A stretch of DNA of 64,000 bases from Kiritimatiellales bacterium (GTDB taxonomy: Bacteria; Verrucomicrobiota; Kiritimatiellia; Kiritimatiellales; Pontiellaceae). The translations under genes were made by a program, and so were the position numbers. The notes beneath the pieces were generated by a model, which saw only the letters and a program-made list of their open reading frames with translations, ran no database searches and was not told where the DNA came from. The DNA lies in NCBI GenBank assembly GCA_003246265.1, contig QKAU01000029.1:30021-94020 (forward strand). The letters run 5' to 3'. This document shows positions 27,561 through 36,548 of the stretch, in pieces (positions within the stretch are counted from its first letter, which is position 1; the number at the start of each line of letters is the position of its first letter).

Positions 27561-29075
27561 ATGAACGCCCTGCGCCAGCATTGCATCGATCGCGCCTGCG
27601 CCGAACCCCTCGACGTCCTCGTCGTCGGGGGCGGGATCAACGGCGCCGTCTCCGCGGCGGCGCTGGCGGCGCGCGGGGCGAAGGTCGCCCTGGTCGACCA
27701 GGGCGACTTCGCTTCATGCACCTCGCAGTCCAGCTCCAACCTGGCGTGGGGCGGCATCAAGTACATGGAGACCTTCGAGTTCGGGCTGGTCCGCGAACTG
27801 TGCCGCTCGCGCAACCGGCTGATGGAGGCCTATCCGCGGCAGGTACAGGAGATCCGCTTCTTCACCAGCATCGCCAAGGGATTCCGCAAGCCGCGCTGGA
27901 TGGTTTTTCTGGGGGCCCTGCTCTACTGGTTGATCGGCGCCTGCCGGACGCGCCCGCCCCGCCTGCTCTCCCGCGCCGCCATCCGCCGCGAGGCGCCCAT
28001 GGTCCGGTCCGATGTCCTGGCCGGGGGCATCGAGTACTCCGACTGCCTGCTGCCCGAAAACGATGCCCGCTTCGTCTTCGGCTTTGTCCGGCGCGCCCTG
28101 GACCGCGGCGGGATGGCGATCAACTATTGCGAGCTCGCCGCCGCCGAACGGCGCGACGGCCTCTGGCACTGCGCGCTGCGCGACCGCGCCGGCGGCGGTT
28201 CCCTGTCGATCCGGGCCCGCTGCATCGTCAACGCGGCCGGGCCGCTGGCGGATGCCCTCAACGCCAAACTGGGCATCGCATCGCCCTACCGCCACCTCCT
28301 ATCCAAGGGAGTGCACATCGTCGTGCCGCGGATCGGCCCGGCCAGCCGCGTCCTCGCCTTCTTCGCCTCGGACGGCAGGCTTTTCTTCATGATCCCCATG
28401 GGCAACCGCACCAGCATCGGCACCACCGACACCCGCGTCGACGATGCGGCCGCCGGACCAACCGAGGAAGACATCGGATTCCTGCTCGACAATGCCAACG
28501 CCCTGCTGGCCCTCGACAACCCGCTGGCCCTGACCGACGTGGTCGCGGTGCGCTGCGGCGTACGCCCGCTGGTGGTCCGCCGGGACCGCGCAGTGGAGGA
28601 TGCGGACTGGATGGCCCTTTCGCGCAGGCACGTAATCGACCGCCATCCGGCGGAGGCCGCATGCGCCATCTACGGCGGGAAGCTGACCGACTGCCTCAAC
28701 GTCGGCGACGAGGTGGCCGGGGCCATCCGATCGTTCGGCGTGGCGCTGCGGGAACCGGACGGCCCATGGTACGGCGAAGAACCGGCCGGAGAGGAGCCGG
28801 AGGAGCCCCCCCTGATCGGGGCCTGCACGCGGACACGGCTGCGCCGGATGGCCGAAGGCGAAATGGTCGTACACCTCGAGGATTTCCTGCGCCGCCGCAC
28901 CCTGCTTGCACTGGTCTTGGACCACGACGCCCTGCGCACGCACCCCGGGCTGCCGGAAGCCGCGCGCATCCTTTTCGGCGAGCGGGCGGAGGAAGAGCTC
29001 CGGCGCTACTTCGCGCGGGATGCGGAGCCATGGGCCGGGCACCCCCCGCTCGACAAAGACGGATCGATGTGCTAG
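27561..29075 (+). CDS. FAD-dependent glycerol-3-phosphate dehydrogenase-like oxidoreductase
   Basis: A 504-aa DAO-family flavoprotein. The N-terminal dinucleotide fold is DVLVVGGGINGAVSAAALAARG, followed by the GlpD-type DQGDFASCTSQSSSNLAWGG (GlpD usually has GDFASGTSSRSSKLIHGG). Later motifs are VNAAGPLADALN, FFMIPMGNRTSIGTTDTR and CGVRPLVV. The C-terminal region (LRRMAEGEMVVHLEDFLRRR) is the GlpD cap domain. A hydrophobic segment WMVFLGALLYWLIGA at about residues 115-130 could aid membrane association. It would oxidise glycerol-3-phosphate and feed electrons to quinone; the altered FAD-loop motif means the substrate may differ. Followed 34 bases later by proB. Confidence 0.82.
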   Translation: MNALRQHCIDRACAEPLDVLVVGGGINGAVSAAALAARGAKVALVDQGDFASCTSQSSSNLAWGGIKYMETFEFGLVRELCRSRNRLMEAYPRQVQEIRFFTSIAKGFRKPRWMVFLGALLYWLIGACRTRPPRLLSRAAIRREAPMVRSDVLAGGIEYSDCLLPENDARFVFGFVRRALDRGGMAINYCELAAAERRDGLWHCALRDRAGGGSLSIRARCIVNAAGPLADALNAKLGIASPYRHLLSKGVHIVVPRIGPASRVLAFFASDGRLFFMIPMGNRTSIGTTDTRVDDAAAGPTEEDIGFLLDNANALLALDNPLALTDVVAVRCGVRPLVVRRDRAVEDADWMALSRRHVIDRHPAEAACAIYGGKLTDCLNVGDEVAGAIRSFGVALREPDGPWYGEEPAGEEPEEPPLIGACTRTRLRRMAEGEMVVHLEDFLRRRTLLALVLDHDALRTHPGLPEAARILFGERAEEELRRYFARDAEPWAGHPPLDKDGSMC

Positions 29076-29109
29076 CACGTTTGGCCTGTTTACGGACAAC
29101 CAGGATCCC

Positions 29110-30213
29110 ATGACGCAAAACCAACAACACAGGGAAGCGCTGCGCAATGCCCGGCGCGTGGTCGTGAAGGCCGGCAGCAAGGTGCTCGTGCAGCGGACGG
29201 GACGGCCCGACAAGCGCCGGCTCAAACTGCTCGTCGACGAGCTCGCCGGCGTCCAGAACGGCGGCGGCGAGGTGGTCTTCGTCTCCTCCGGCGCGATCGG
29301 CGCCGGGCTGGAGGCGCTCGGCCGGAAGACGCGGCCTACCGCCATCCCCGACCTCCAGATGGCCGCCGCCGTCGGGCAGATCCGCCTGATGAGCGCCTAC
29401 GACGAACTCTTCAGCCAGAACCGCTGCCGCATCGGCCAGGTACTCCTCACCCACGATGCGCTCAAGCACCGCGAACGCCACCTCAACGCGCGCAACACGC
29501 TGCTCAACCTCATCGAGCACCGCATCGTCCCGATCATCAACGAAAACGACACCGTCTCCACGGCGGAGATCAAGTTCGGCGACAACGACGTGCTTGCGGC
29601 GCTCGTCGCCATCCTGGTCGACGCCGACGCGCTGGTGCTGCTCAGCTCCACCGACGGGCTGCGCGAGCCGGCCGAGAATGGAAGGACCCGCCGCGTGCCC
29701 CTCGTCGGCGAGGTCGACGACGGCGTGCTCGGCCTGGTTTCCGACAAGCGCGACACCCTGTCGACCGGCGGCATGGCCTCGAAGCTGAAGTCGGCGCAGC
29801 TCGCCGCGCGCAACGGGATTCCCGTCGTGATCGCCAACGGCCGAAAGACCGGGGCGCTCTCGCGCATCCTGGCCGGGAAGGACGAAGGGACGCTGCTGGT
29901 ACCCAGCGAGGGGACCATCTCGAAGCGGAAGCGCTGGATCGCCTTCTTCAACCGCGCCGAGGGCCACGTGGTGGTCGACGATGGCGCGGCCGAGGCCCTT
30001 CGCAAGGGCAAAAGCCTCCTGCCCGTGGGCATCCGCTCCGTGGCGGGCGACTTCCAGGTCGGCGCGATGGTCGACATCCAGACACTGGAGGGCCGGCACA
30101 TCGCCCGCGGGCTGGTCGAATACTCCAGCGCGCAGATCGACGAACTCAAGGGCCGGAAGAGCACGGGCAAGTCCGGCGAAGTGATCCACAGCGACAACAT
30201 GGTCGTGCTCTGA
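29110..30213 (+). CDS. proB: Glutamate 5-kinase
   Basis: A 367-aa protein with an amino-acid kinase domain (RRVVVKAGSKVLV, VFVSSGAIGAGLEAL, NENDTVSTAEIKFGDND, LLSSTDGL, GTGGM-like STGGMASKLKSAQLA) and a C-terminal PUA domain (HVVVDDGAAEALRKGKSLLPVGI). It phosphorylates glutamate, the first step of proline synthesis. ATG 29110 begins MTQNQQH after the end of the GlpD-like gene. proA follows 13 bases downstream. Confidence 0.96.
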   Translation: MTQNQQHREALRNARRVVVKAGSKVLVQRTGRPDKRRLKLLVDELAGVQNGGGEVVFVSSGAIGAGLEALGRKTRPTAIPDLQMAAAVGQIRLMSAYDELFSQNRCRIGQVLLTHDALKHRERHLNARNTLLNLIEHRIVPIINENDTVSTAEIKFGDNDVLAALVAILVDADALVLLSSTDGLREPAENGRTRRVPLVGEVDDGVLGLVSDKRDTLSTGGMASKLKSAQLAARNGIPVVIANGRKTGALSRILAGKDEGTLLVPSEGTISKRKRWIAFFNRAEGHVVVDDGAAEALRKGKSLLPVGIRSVAGDFQVGAMVDIQTLEGRHIARGLVEYSSAQIDELKGRKSTGKSGEVIHSDNMVVL

Positions 30214-30226
30214 GGAGGAAATATCC

Positions 30227-31483
30227 ATGGATGTGAAGGAACAGGTCCTGGAGATCGGCAAGCAGGCCCGGGCGGCCTGCCGGGAACTCGCGAAGCTTTC
30301 CACGCGGAAGAAGAACCTCATCCTCGAAGCGATGGCCGAGGCGCTCGACGCGCAGCGCGCCTTCATACAGTCCGAGAACGCCAGGGATCTCGCCGCAGGC
30401 AGGGAGGCGGGGCTGGCCCCCGCCATGCTCGACCGCCTCGCGCTTACCGATGCGCGCATCGATGCCATGATCAAGGGCCTGCGCGACGTCGCGGTCCTCA
30501 ACGATCCCGTCGGCGAGCAGATCAGCACCTGGAACCGTCCCAACGGCCTCGAAATCCGGAAGGTGCGCGTACCGATCGGCGTGATCGGCATCGTCTTTGA
30601 ATCGCGCCCCAACGTAACGTGCGATGCCGCGGCGCTCTGCTTCAAGACCTCGAACGCCGTGATCCTGCGCGGCGGCAAGGAGGCGATCCACTCCAACCTG
30701 GCGATCGCCAAGGCCATGCAGGAGGGGGGCGAGGCCAAGGGGATGCCCGCCCACGCGATCCAGCTGATCCCCACCACCGACCGCGAGGCGGTCCGGGTGA
30801 TGTGCCAGATGACCCGATACCTCGACCTGATCATCCCACGCGGCGGCGAGGGGCTGATCCAGGCCGTCACCGAGATGGCGCACGTCCCGGTGATCAAGCA
30901 CTACAAGGGGGTCTGCCACACCTATGTCGACGCTGCGGCCGACCTCTCCATGGCGTGGCGGATCTGCGAGAACGCCAAGTGCCAGCGCCCCGGCGTCTGC
31001 AACGCGATGGAGACGCTGCTGGTCCACGAGGCGGTGGCCGAATCCTTCCTGCCGAGGATGGGCGAGATCTTCGCGGCGCGCGGCGTGGAGCTGCGCGGCG
31101 ACGAGGAGACGCGCAGATGGATTCCCGACGCCAAGCCCGCCACCGAAGCCGACTGGTACGAGGAGTTCCTCGATCTCGTGCTGGCGGTCCGCGTGGTGGC
31201 GGATGTCGAGGCCGCCGTGGAGCACATCAACACCTACGGCTCGGGCCACTCCGATGCCATCGTGACGGCGGACGAGAAGGCTGCGAAGACCTTCCTGGCG
31301 GAGGTCGATTCGGCGACGGTCTACGTAAACGCGTCAACCCGCTTCACGGACGGCGCGGAGTTCGGCATGGGGGCGGAGATCGGCATCAGCACCGACAAGC
31401 TCCACGCGCGCGGCCCCATGGGGCTCGAAGAGCTGACCACCTACAAGTTCACGATCAGCGGCAAGGGCCAGGTGCGCGAATAG
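30227..31483 (+). CDS. proA: Gamma-glutamyl phosphate reductase
   Basis: A 418-aa aldehyde-dehydrogenase-fold enzyme that reduces glutamyl-5-phosphate with NADPH to glutamate semialdehyde. The family motifs are VPIGVIGIVFESRPNVTCDA, NAVILRGGKEAIHSN, LIIPRGGEGLI and the catalytic Cys258 in CQRPGVCNAMETLLVH. A GAGGAGG ribosome site precedes ATG 30227. It forms a proBA operon with the kinase; the convergent transferase gene ends 6 bases beyond its stop. Confidence 0.97.
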   Translation: MDVKEQVLEIGKQARAACRELAKLSTRKKNLILEAMAEALDAQRAFIQSENARDLAAGREAGLAPAMLDRLALTDARIDAMIKGLRDVAVLNDPVGEQISTWNRPNGLEIRKVRVPIGVIGIVFESRPNVTCDAAALCFKTSNAVILRGGKEAIHSNLAIAKAMQEGGEAKGMPAHAIQLIPTTDREAVRVMCQMTRYLDLIIPRGGEGLIQAVTEMAHVPVIKHYKGVCHTYVDAAADLSMAWRICENAKCQRPGVCNAMETLLVHEAVAESFLPRMGEIFAARGVELRGDEETRRWIPDAKPATEADWYEEFLDLVLAVRVVADVEAAVEHINTYGSGHSDAIVTADEKAAKTFLAEVDSATVYVNASTRFTDGAEFGMGAEIGISTDKLHARGPMGLEELTTYKFTISGKGQVRE

Positions 31484-31489
31484 CGGCTC

Positions 31490-33433
31490 CTATTCCTTGC
31501 CGGTTGCGGCCGTCGCCTCCAGATGAATGCAAAGGTTGCGGCAGTCGATTTCGCGCACGGAGTAGGGCTTGACGATCCCACGGCATTCGCCGCGCCCATC
31601 CAGGTCGCGCAGCACGAAGACGAAATCGCGCACGAGCAGTCCGCGGGCGTGGCCCAGGGCGATAATGCGAGCGCGCAGGTCGTCGCTGTAGTGGTGGGTG
31701 AAAATCAGTTCGTTGACGTCGTTGTCCTCGATGATTTCCGCCAGCTCGTCGAAGGTGCCGAGGACGGGATAGCCGTAGACATTCTTGTGGTAGAGCGCCG
31801 GGTTGTCGTCGATCAGCCCCACGATCCTGCGCGATGCCTTCTGCTGGTCCTCGAAGGTGGATTGGCGCAGATAGAGGATCGCGTTTTCCCCGGCACCCAG
31901 GATGAGGGTCCGCACGTCGTGGTCGCTGCCGACCGAGCAGCGCAGCCAGGCGCCCAGGTCGCGCACCACCCGCATCGAGGCCCGGATGCCGGCGATGCCC
32001 AGTACGGCGACGGCCGAATGCAGCACGAGCGCGATGGCGAGTTCGCCATGGGTGAGGTCGGAGGCCCACAGCAGCGCCACGTAGGCCAGCGCCTCGCCGG
32101 CGGTGATCTGGAGCACGAGCACCAGCAGCTGGGATACGCGCGAACGGGTCCAGACGACCTTGTAGATGCCGTAGAAGTAGACCGTAGCGAAGGGAATGCA
32201 GGTGCAGACCGCCAGGTGGAGGACCGAAAAGGCCTTGCCCAGCACAAGGCCGAAGACGAAGTAGGTCGCGAAGGTCAGGCAGGCGATGTCCCACCCGATG
32301 GCCACCAGCAGGCCGACCAGGTTGCGCGGGCGCTTGACGCCCTGCAGTACCACCTGCGTGGTGGTCCAGAGTTCCACCTGCGCCACCTGGCGCACCACGA
32401 CATGCAGCACGACGATCATGCCGATCATCAGCAGTGCCACGCGGTTGTTGGTCATCGCCGCGGCGCCGAGCGCGATAGCGCAGGCGAAGATGGCGGAGAT
32501 GTAGAGCACCATCGCGGCCTTGCGCTGGGTCATCCCGCTGCGCATCAGCTTGTGGTGGATGTGGTCGAGATCCGGACCGAAGACCTTGGTGGCCAGCTTG
32601 TCCTGGCGGATCAGCCCCACCAGCTTGCGCGCGATGCGCCGCCAGACCGCCATGATGACGTCGAACACGGGTACGCCCACGGCCAGCAGCGGAACCAGCA
32701 GCGCGACGATGGTCGACTGCTTCACGTTCGCCTTGAGCGAGATCGCCGCGAGCATGAATCCGATGAACATGCTGCCGCAGTCGCCCAGGAAGATGGAGGC
32801 GGGGTTGAAGTTGTAGCGCAGGAAACCGAGGCAGGCGCCCGCCAGGGCAATCAGCACCAGCGCATCGGCCGGACGGTGCAGCGAGATCAGCATCCCCGCC
32901 AGCCCGGCGCTGGCGATCATCCCCAGCCCGGCGCAGGCCCCGTCCATGCCATCGATCAGGTTGAAGGCGTTGATCAGCAGGGCGAACCAGAAGAGCGTGG
33001 CGCCAAGGTCGACAAAGAAGGGCAGCTGGATGCCCAGGACGTTCTCGAACGAGAATCCGCCGCAGAACATCAGCAGCGCGACGGCCAGCTGGCCGAGCAG
33101 CTTGAACCAGGCCCGCATGCTGAACCGGTCGTCGAAGATCCCCACCAGCAGCAGCACCAGCGATCCGCCCAGGATGAAGCCCCAGTCGAGCAACTGGATG
33201 TTGCCGCCAAGGTTCCGCCAAGGACCGATGAACGCCAGGACCAGGGCCAGGTGGGTTGAGGCAAAGACCGCGATCCCCCCGCAGCGCGGGATCGGCTTCT
33301 TGTGGATGCGCCGCTCGTCGGGCTCGTCGACCAGCCCCATGACCGGGGCGAGCTTCTTGACCAGCGGAACCAGCAGCAGCGCCGAGCAGAGGCTGGCGGC
33401 AAAAACCGCGATGTATTTGATGACCGACTCCAT
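31490..33433 (-). CDS. WecA/TagO-type polyprenyl-phosphate sugar-phosphate transferase fused to a CoA-binding/Rossmann domain
   Basis: A 647-aa multi-pass membrane protein. Residues 1 to about 330 are a glycosyltransferase-4 (WecA/TagO/MraY superfamily) unit with EPDERRIHKKPIPRCGG, LINAFNLIDGMDG, FLGDCGSMFIGF and the DHIHHKLM histidine motif. A second set of helices (about 330-490) and a cytoplasmic Rossmann/CoA-binding domain with LGAGENA near residue 510, VGLIDDNP and YPVLGTFDEL follow. The second half resembles the N-terminal part of CapD/WbpM/FlaA1-type proteins, but the catalytic SDR dehydratase/epimerase domain is missing. Expected role is to start a surface glycan by adding a sugar phosphate to undecaprenyl phosphate. 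It is a single gene with no nearby O-antigen cluster. Confidence 0.88.
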   Translation of the reverse strand: MESVIKYIAVFAASLCSALLLVPLVKKLAPVMGLVDEPDERRIHKKPIPRCGGIAVFASTHLALVLAFIGPWRNLGGNIQLLDWGFILGGSLVLLLVGIFDDRFSMRAWFKLLGQLAVALLMFCGGFSFENVLGIQLPFFVDLGATLFWFALLINAFNLIDGMDGACAGLGMIASAGLAGMLISLHRPADALVLIALAGACLGFLRYNFNPASIFLGDCGSMFIGFMLAAISLKANVKQSTIVALLVPLLAVGVPVFDVIMAVWRRIARKLVGLIRQDKLATKVFGPDLDHIHHKLMRSGMTQRKAAMVLYISAIFACAIALGAAAMTNNRVALLMIGMIVVLHVVVRQVAQVELWTTTQVVLQGVKRPRNLVGLLVAIGWDIACLTFATYFVFGLVLGKAFSVLHLAVCTCIPFATVYFYGIYKVVWTRSRVSQLLVLVLQITAGEALAYVALLWASDLTHGELAIALVLHSAVAVLGIAGIRASMRVVRDLGAWLRCSVGSDHDVRTLILGAGENAILYLRQSTFEDQQKASRRIVGLIDDNPALYHKNVYGYPVLGTFDELAEIIEDNDVNELIFTHHYSDDLRARIIALGHARGLLVRDFVFVLRDLDGRGECRGIVKPYSVREIDCRNLCIHLEATAATGKE

Positions 33434-33555
33434 CGACGCTCCGGAATTTGCGCGGAACCCTAGACGAGACGGCCGGAAAAATAAAGTTTCGGAAACGCCG
33501 AATTACCACCGCGGGCGAGATGGCGAGGTTTAGGCAAAAAAGATGGAATTTCCAC

Positions 33556-33583
33556 TTGCGCGGAAAATGCAAAACAATACTAT
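33556..33583 (+). promoter_or_regulatory. Promoter for tRNA-Asp
   Basis: TTGCGC (33556-33561), a 16-base spacer and TACTAT (33578-33583) precede the tRNA by 15 bases, so transcription would start near 33590. Confidence 0.5.
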
Positions 33584-33598
33584 GTCGGCTCCTTTCAC

Positions 33599-33675
33599 GG
33601 GGGCGTAGCTCAATTGGTTAGAGCGCCAGCCTGTCACGCTGGAGGTTGCGGGTTCAAGTCCCGTCGTCCTCGCCA
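33599..33675 (+). tRNA. tRNA-Asp (GUC)
   Basis: The cloverleaf is complete. The acceptor arm GGGGGCG pairs with CGTCCTC with two G-U wobbles, the D-arm is GCTC/GAGC, and the anticodon stem CCAGC/GCTGG carries loop CTGTCAC (anticodon GTC). The T-arm is GCGGG-TTCAAGT-CCCGT. The CCA end is encoded (33673-33675). It is the only tRNA in the window and stands alone between two divergent minus-strand genes. Confidence 0.97.
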
Positions 33676-33678
33676 TTT

Positions 33679-33706
33679 TAAAGGCCTGCACCAGCAGGCC
33701 TTTTTT
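33679..33706 (+). terminator. Intrinsic terminator after tRNA-Asp
   Basis: AAGGCCTGC (33681-33689) pairs with GCAGGCCTT (33694-33702) around an ACCA loop, and a run of six T follows from 33701. On the other strand it could also terminate parA. Confidence 0.85.
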
Positions 33707-33727
33707 CATACCGGGAACCGGAACGCC

Positions 33728-34570
33728 TTAGAACTCCTGCGCGATGTCGTCGGGCATGAGGTTGTAGAGGGTCGACTCCGCCGGCCCCTCGTCGACCGGG
33801 GCGTTCTGCCGCTTCAGGAACTCCTTGGCCAGGCCGCGGTAGGCCGCCGAGCCGACGCAGGCGGAATCGTACTGCGTGATCGGCAGCCCGTGGCTGGGGG
33901 CTTCGCTCAGGCGCACATTGCGGGGGATCAGGGTTTCGAAGACGCGGTCGCCGAAGTGGCGCTGCACCTCCTGCACCACCTGCTGCGAAAGGTTGGTGCT
34001 GACGTTGTACATGGTCATCAGGATGCCGCTGATGTGCAGGCGCGGGTTTCCGGCGTCGCGGATCTGGTTGACGATGTCGACCATCACCCCCAGCCCCTCC
34101 AGGGCGAGGTATTCGCACTGGATCGGGATGATCACTTCGTCGGCCGTGTTGAGCGCGTTCATGAAAAGGATGCCGAGCGAAGGGGGGCAGTCGAGCACGA
34201 TGTAGTCGTATCTTCCGCCCTCGACGACCGGGGCCATCGCCGCCTTGAGGCGGTGCAGGTAGTCGTCCATGCGGGCGATCGCCACTTCGGAACCGGCGAG
34301 GTCGAGTTCGGAGGGGATGATGTCGAGGTTCCTGATGCCGGTCTCCTTGACCAGCCCCGCGCAGTCGGTTTCGCCGAGCAGGGCGGGGAAAACGCTGGCG
34401 CCGAACCCCTTCTCCAGCCCCAGCCCGCTGGTGGCGTTGGCTTGCGGATCGAGATCGACCAGCAGCACCTTCTTGCGCTTTTCCGCCAGGCAGGCCGAAA
34501 AATTGATCGCGGTCGTGGTCTTGCCCACCCCGCCCTTCTGGTTCGCCAAGGCGACAACGGTCGTTTTCAT
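33728..34570 (-). CDS. ParA/Soj-family ATPase (no ParB nearby)
   Basis: A 280-aa MinD/ParA-type P-loop ATPase: deviant Walker A KGGVGKTT at about residues 12-19, VLLVDLDPQANATSGLG, and YDYIVLDCPPSLG as Walker B region. The sequence QCEYLALEGLGVMVDIVNQI and the IPRNVRLSEAPSHGLPI segment are characteristic of chromosomal Soj/ParA. Chromosomal parA is normally followed by parB and lies near the origin; here the neighbours are tRNA-Asp and rsmE, and no ParB-like gene exists in the window. It probably works with a ParB encoded elsewhere or positions another cargo. Confidence 0.92.
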   Translation of the reverse strand: MKTTVVALANQKGGVGKTTTAINFSACLAEKRKKVLLVDLDPQANATSGLGLEKGFGASVFPALLGETDCAGLVKETGIRNLDIIPSELDLAGSEVAIARMDDYLHRLKAAMAPVVEGGRYDYIVLDCPPSLGILFMNALNTADEVIIPIQCEYLALEGLGVMVDIVNQIRDAGNPRLHISGILMTMYNVSTNLSQQVVQEVQRHFGDRVFETLIPRNVRLSEAPSHGLPITQYDSACVGSAAYRGLAKEFLKRQNAPVDEGPAESTLYNLMPDDIAQEF

Positions 34571-34592
34571 CTGCGGAACTCCTGTTCGACAA

Positions 34593-35306
34593 TCAAAGTA
34601 GCTGATAGGCCAGCACGCTTAAACCAAAAATGGCGGCGGTTTCGGTACGCAGAATGCGGGAACCGAAAGAGACGGGAACGGCCCCCGCCGCCACGGCGGC
34701 CCGAACCTCTTCCGCGGTGAAGTCGCCCTCGGGGCCGATGAGCAGGGCCACCTTCCGCCGGCCCGGCATATCCACGTCGCGCAAGGGGCGGGCCCCGTCG
34801 TACAGCGAGCCGACCAGGACGAGATCGCACCCCCCCAGCAGCGGCAGCACGGCGTCGAATCCCTGGACCGGATGGAGCTTCGGCAGCCAGCGCACCTCGC
34901 ACTGCTGCGCGGCGCCCAGGACGATGCGGGCCCAGCGTTCCTCCCTCTTCGGATGGGGCCGGTATTCGGTGTGCCGCGTAACGACGGGCCGGATCGACGT
35001 CGCGCCCAGCTCCACCGCCTTCTGCAGGACCAGTTCCCATCGGTCCAGCTTGGGCACGGCCTGGACCAGCTCGATCTCGACGGCCGGCTTCGGAACACTC
35101 CATCGCTTTTCGATGCGCGCCTCCACGGCATGCTTGCCCACCGATTCCACCACGGCGTCGGCCACGCCGCCCGCGCCGTCGAACAGCGTCAGTCCCTGGC
35201 CCGGCTGGACGCGCAGGACCCGGGCGAGATGGTGCGACTCTTCGGGGGAGAGAAGCGCGATCTCCTTTCCCAGCTCCGCCGCCTCGACTAGCGAGTTGAT
35301 CCTCAT
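34593..35306 (-). CDS. rsmE: 16S rRNA (uracil-1498-N3)-methyltransferase
   Basis: A 237-aa SPOUT methyltransferase with an N-terminal PUA-like part (HHLARVLRVQPGQGLTLFDG) and the knotted SAM-binding C-terminus (LVQAVPKLDRWELVLQKAVELG, LLIGPEGDFTAEEV, FGSRILRTETAAIFGLSV). The last two motifs define RsmE. It is followed 22 bases later by parA, and dnaJ ends about 70 bases upstream across a small repeat element. Confidence 0.95.
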   Translation of the reverse strand: MRINSLVEAAELGKEIALLSPEESHHLARVLRVQPGQGLTLFDGAGGVADAVVESVGKHAVEARIEKRWSVPKPAVEIELVQAVPKLDRWELVLQKAVELGATSIRPVVTRHTEYRPHPKREERWARIVLGAAQQCEVRWLPKLHPVQGFDAVLPLLGGCDLVLVGSLYDGARPLRDVDMPGRRKVALLIGPEGDFTAEEVRAAVAAGAVPVSFGSRILRTETAAIFGLSVLAYQLL

Positions 35307-35319
35307 TTTCCTGGACAGG

Positions 35320-35361
35320 ATGGCAGGATGGACAGGATCGGGCTTATCCAGTTGATCCTGT
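35320..35361. repeat. ATCCTGT-type inverted repeat element
   Basis: Direct copies of ACAGGAT/CAGGATGGACAGGAT at 35315-35339 face GATCCTGT (35354-35361), and ACAGGATC (35332-35339) pairs perfectly with GATCCTGT. Short dispersed repeats built from ATCCTGT are common between genes in many bacteria. It lies between dnaJ and rsmE and has no T-run, so it is not a classical terminator. Confidence 0.45.
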
Positions 35362-35375
35362 CGTCCCGTCGAACC

Positions 35376-36548
35376 CTACTCCTCTTCGAGCTTGCGTTTG
35401 CGCTCATAGAAGAGCTTGGCCATCTTCTGCATCCTGGCGGTCTCCTCGAAATGGTTTTCGTGGAGCTGGTCGCACAGCTCCTGCATCGCCTTCCGCTCCT
35501 TGCCGGAGAGCTTGGCGGGCACCTCGATCCTGACCAGCACGTTCTGGTCGCCCTTGCCGCCGCCGTGGGCCACATCGACCACCCCCTGGCCCCGCAGGCG
35601 GAAGATCTTCCCGCTCTCGGTGCCGGCGGGAATCTTGAGCTTGGCCCCGCCGTGGAGGGTCGGAACCTCGATCTCGCCGCCGAGCATCGCGATGTGGAAA
35701 GGCACGGGCACCTCGCAGTAGATATCGAGGTCGTTGCGCTTGAAGAATTCGTGGTCGCGCACATGGAAGACGATGAAGAGGTCTCCGGGCGGACCGCCAC
35801 GCACGCCGGCCTCGCCCTTGCCCGGCAGGCGCTGGCGCGAACCGGATTCGACGCCGGCGGGAATGCGCAGCTTGATGGTCTTGCGCTCCTTGACGCTGCC
35901 CGATCCGTTGCACTGGCGGCAGGGGCTCGAGATGGTCTCCCCCGCGCCGCCGCAGGAAGGGCAGGTCTGGGAAAACTGGATGAAACCGCCACCCGAGGTG
36001 ACCTGCCCGCGCCCGTGGCAGGTCGGGCAGGTGTTCTTCGAGGTGCCCGGCTCCGCCCCGCTACCGGAGCAGCGCGTGCAGGGCTCGGAAACCGGCAGCG
36101 TCAATGTACGGTGGGAGCCGAGAACCGCCTCCTCGAAATCGACATCGAGGTCGTAGCGCAGGTCGGATCCGCGCGCGGGCCCGGAGCTGCGCCGCCGTCC
36201 GCCCCCGCCCCCGCCAAAGAGGTCGTTGATGTTGAAGCCGCCGCCGAAAACCTGCTCGAAGATGTCCGCCGCATCGTGGAACCCGCCGCCGAATCCGCCG
36301 CCGAACCCGCCGCCGCCCGGCGCAAAGGCCTGGTGGCCGAACTGGTCGTAGCGCGCCTTCTTGTCGGCATCGGAGAGCACCTCGTAGGCCTCGCCGGCCT
36401 CCTTGAACTTCTCCTCCGCCTCGTGGTCGCCCGGGTTGCGGTCGGGGTGGTATTTCATGGCCACCTTGCGGTAGGCCTTCTTGATCTCCTCCGCCGTGGC
36501 GCCCTTTTCGACGCCGAGGATTTCGTAGTAGTCGCGCTTACTCGCCAT
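35376..36548 (-). CDS. dnaJ: Chaperone protein DnaJ
   Basis: A 390-aa type I Hsp40. The J domain carries [11 protein letters not shown] and the HPD motif ([10 protein letters not shown]). A Gly/Phe-rich linker of unusual purity ([16 protein letters not shown]) follows. The four zinc-finger repeats are [24 protein letters not shown] and CRQCNGSG, and the C-terminal substrate domains end in a basic RKRKLEEE tail. It stimulates DnaK ATPase; dnaK is not in the window. Its start overlaps the end of grpE by 11 bases, so grpE-dnaJ is one operon. Confidence 0.97.
   Translation of the reverse strand: MASKRDYYEILGVEKGATAEEIKKAYRKVAMKYHPDRNPGDHEAEEKFKEAGEAYEVLSDADKKARYDQFGHQAFAPGGGGFGGGFGGGFHDAADIFEQVFGGGFNINDLFGGGGGGRRRSSGPARGSDLRYDLDVDFEEAVLGSHRTLTLPVSEPCTRCSGSGAEPGTSKNTCPTCHGRGQVTSGGGFIQFSQTCPSCGGAGETISSPCRQCNGSGSVKERKTIKLRIPAGVESGSRQRLPGKGEAGVRGGPPGDLFIVFHVRDHEFFKRNDLDIYCEVPVPFHIAMLGGEIEVPTLHGGAKLKIPAGTESGKIFRLRGQGVVDVAHGGGKGDQNVLVRIEVPAKLSGKERKAMQELCDQLHENHFEETARMQKMAKLFYERKRKLEEE

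Noticed and set aside
30146..31249. Antisense open frame opposite proA
   Set aside because: A shadow of a highly conserved enzyme; translation is His/Val/Gly-rich without homology.
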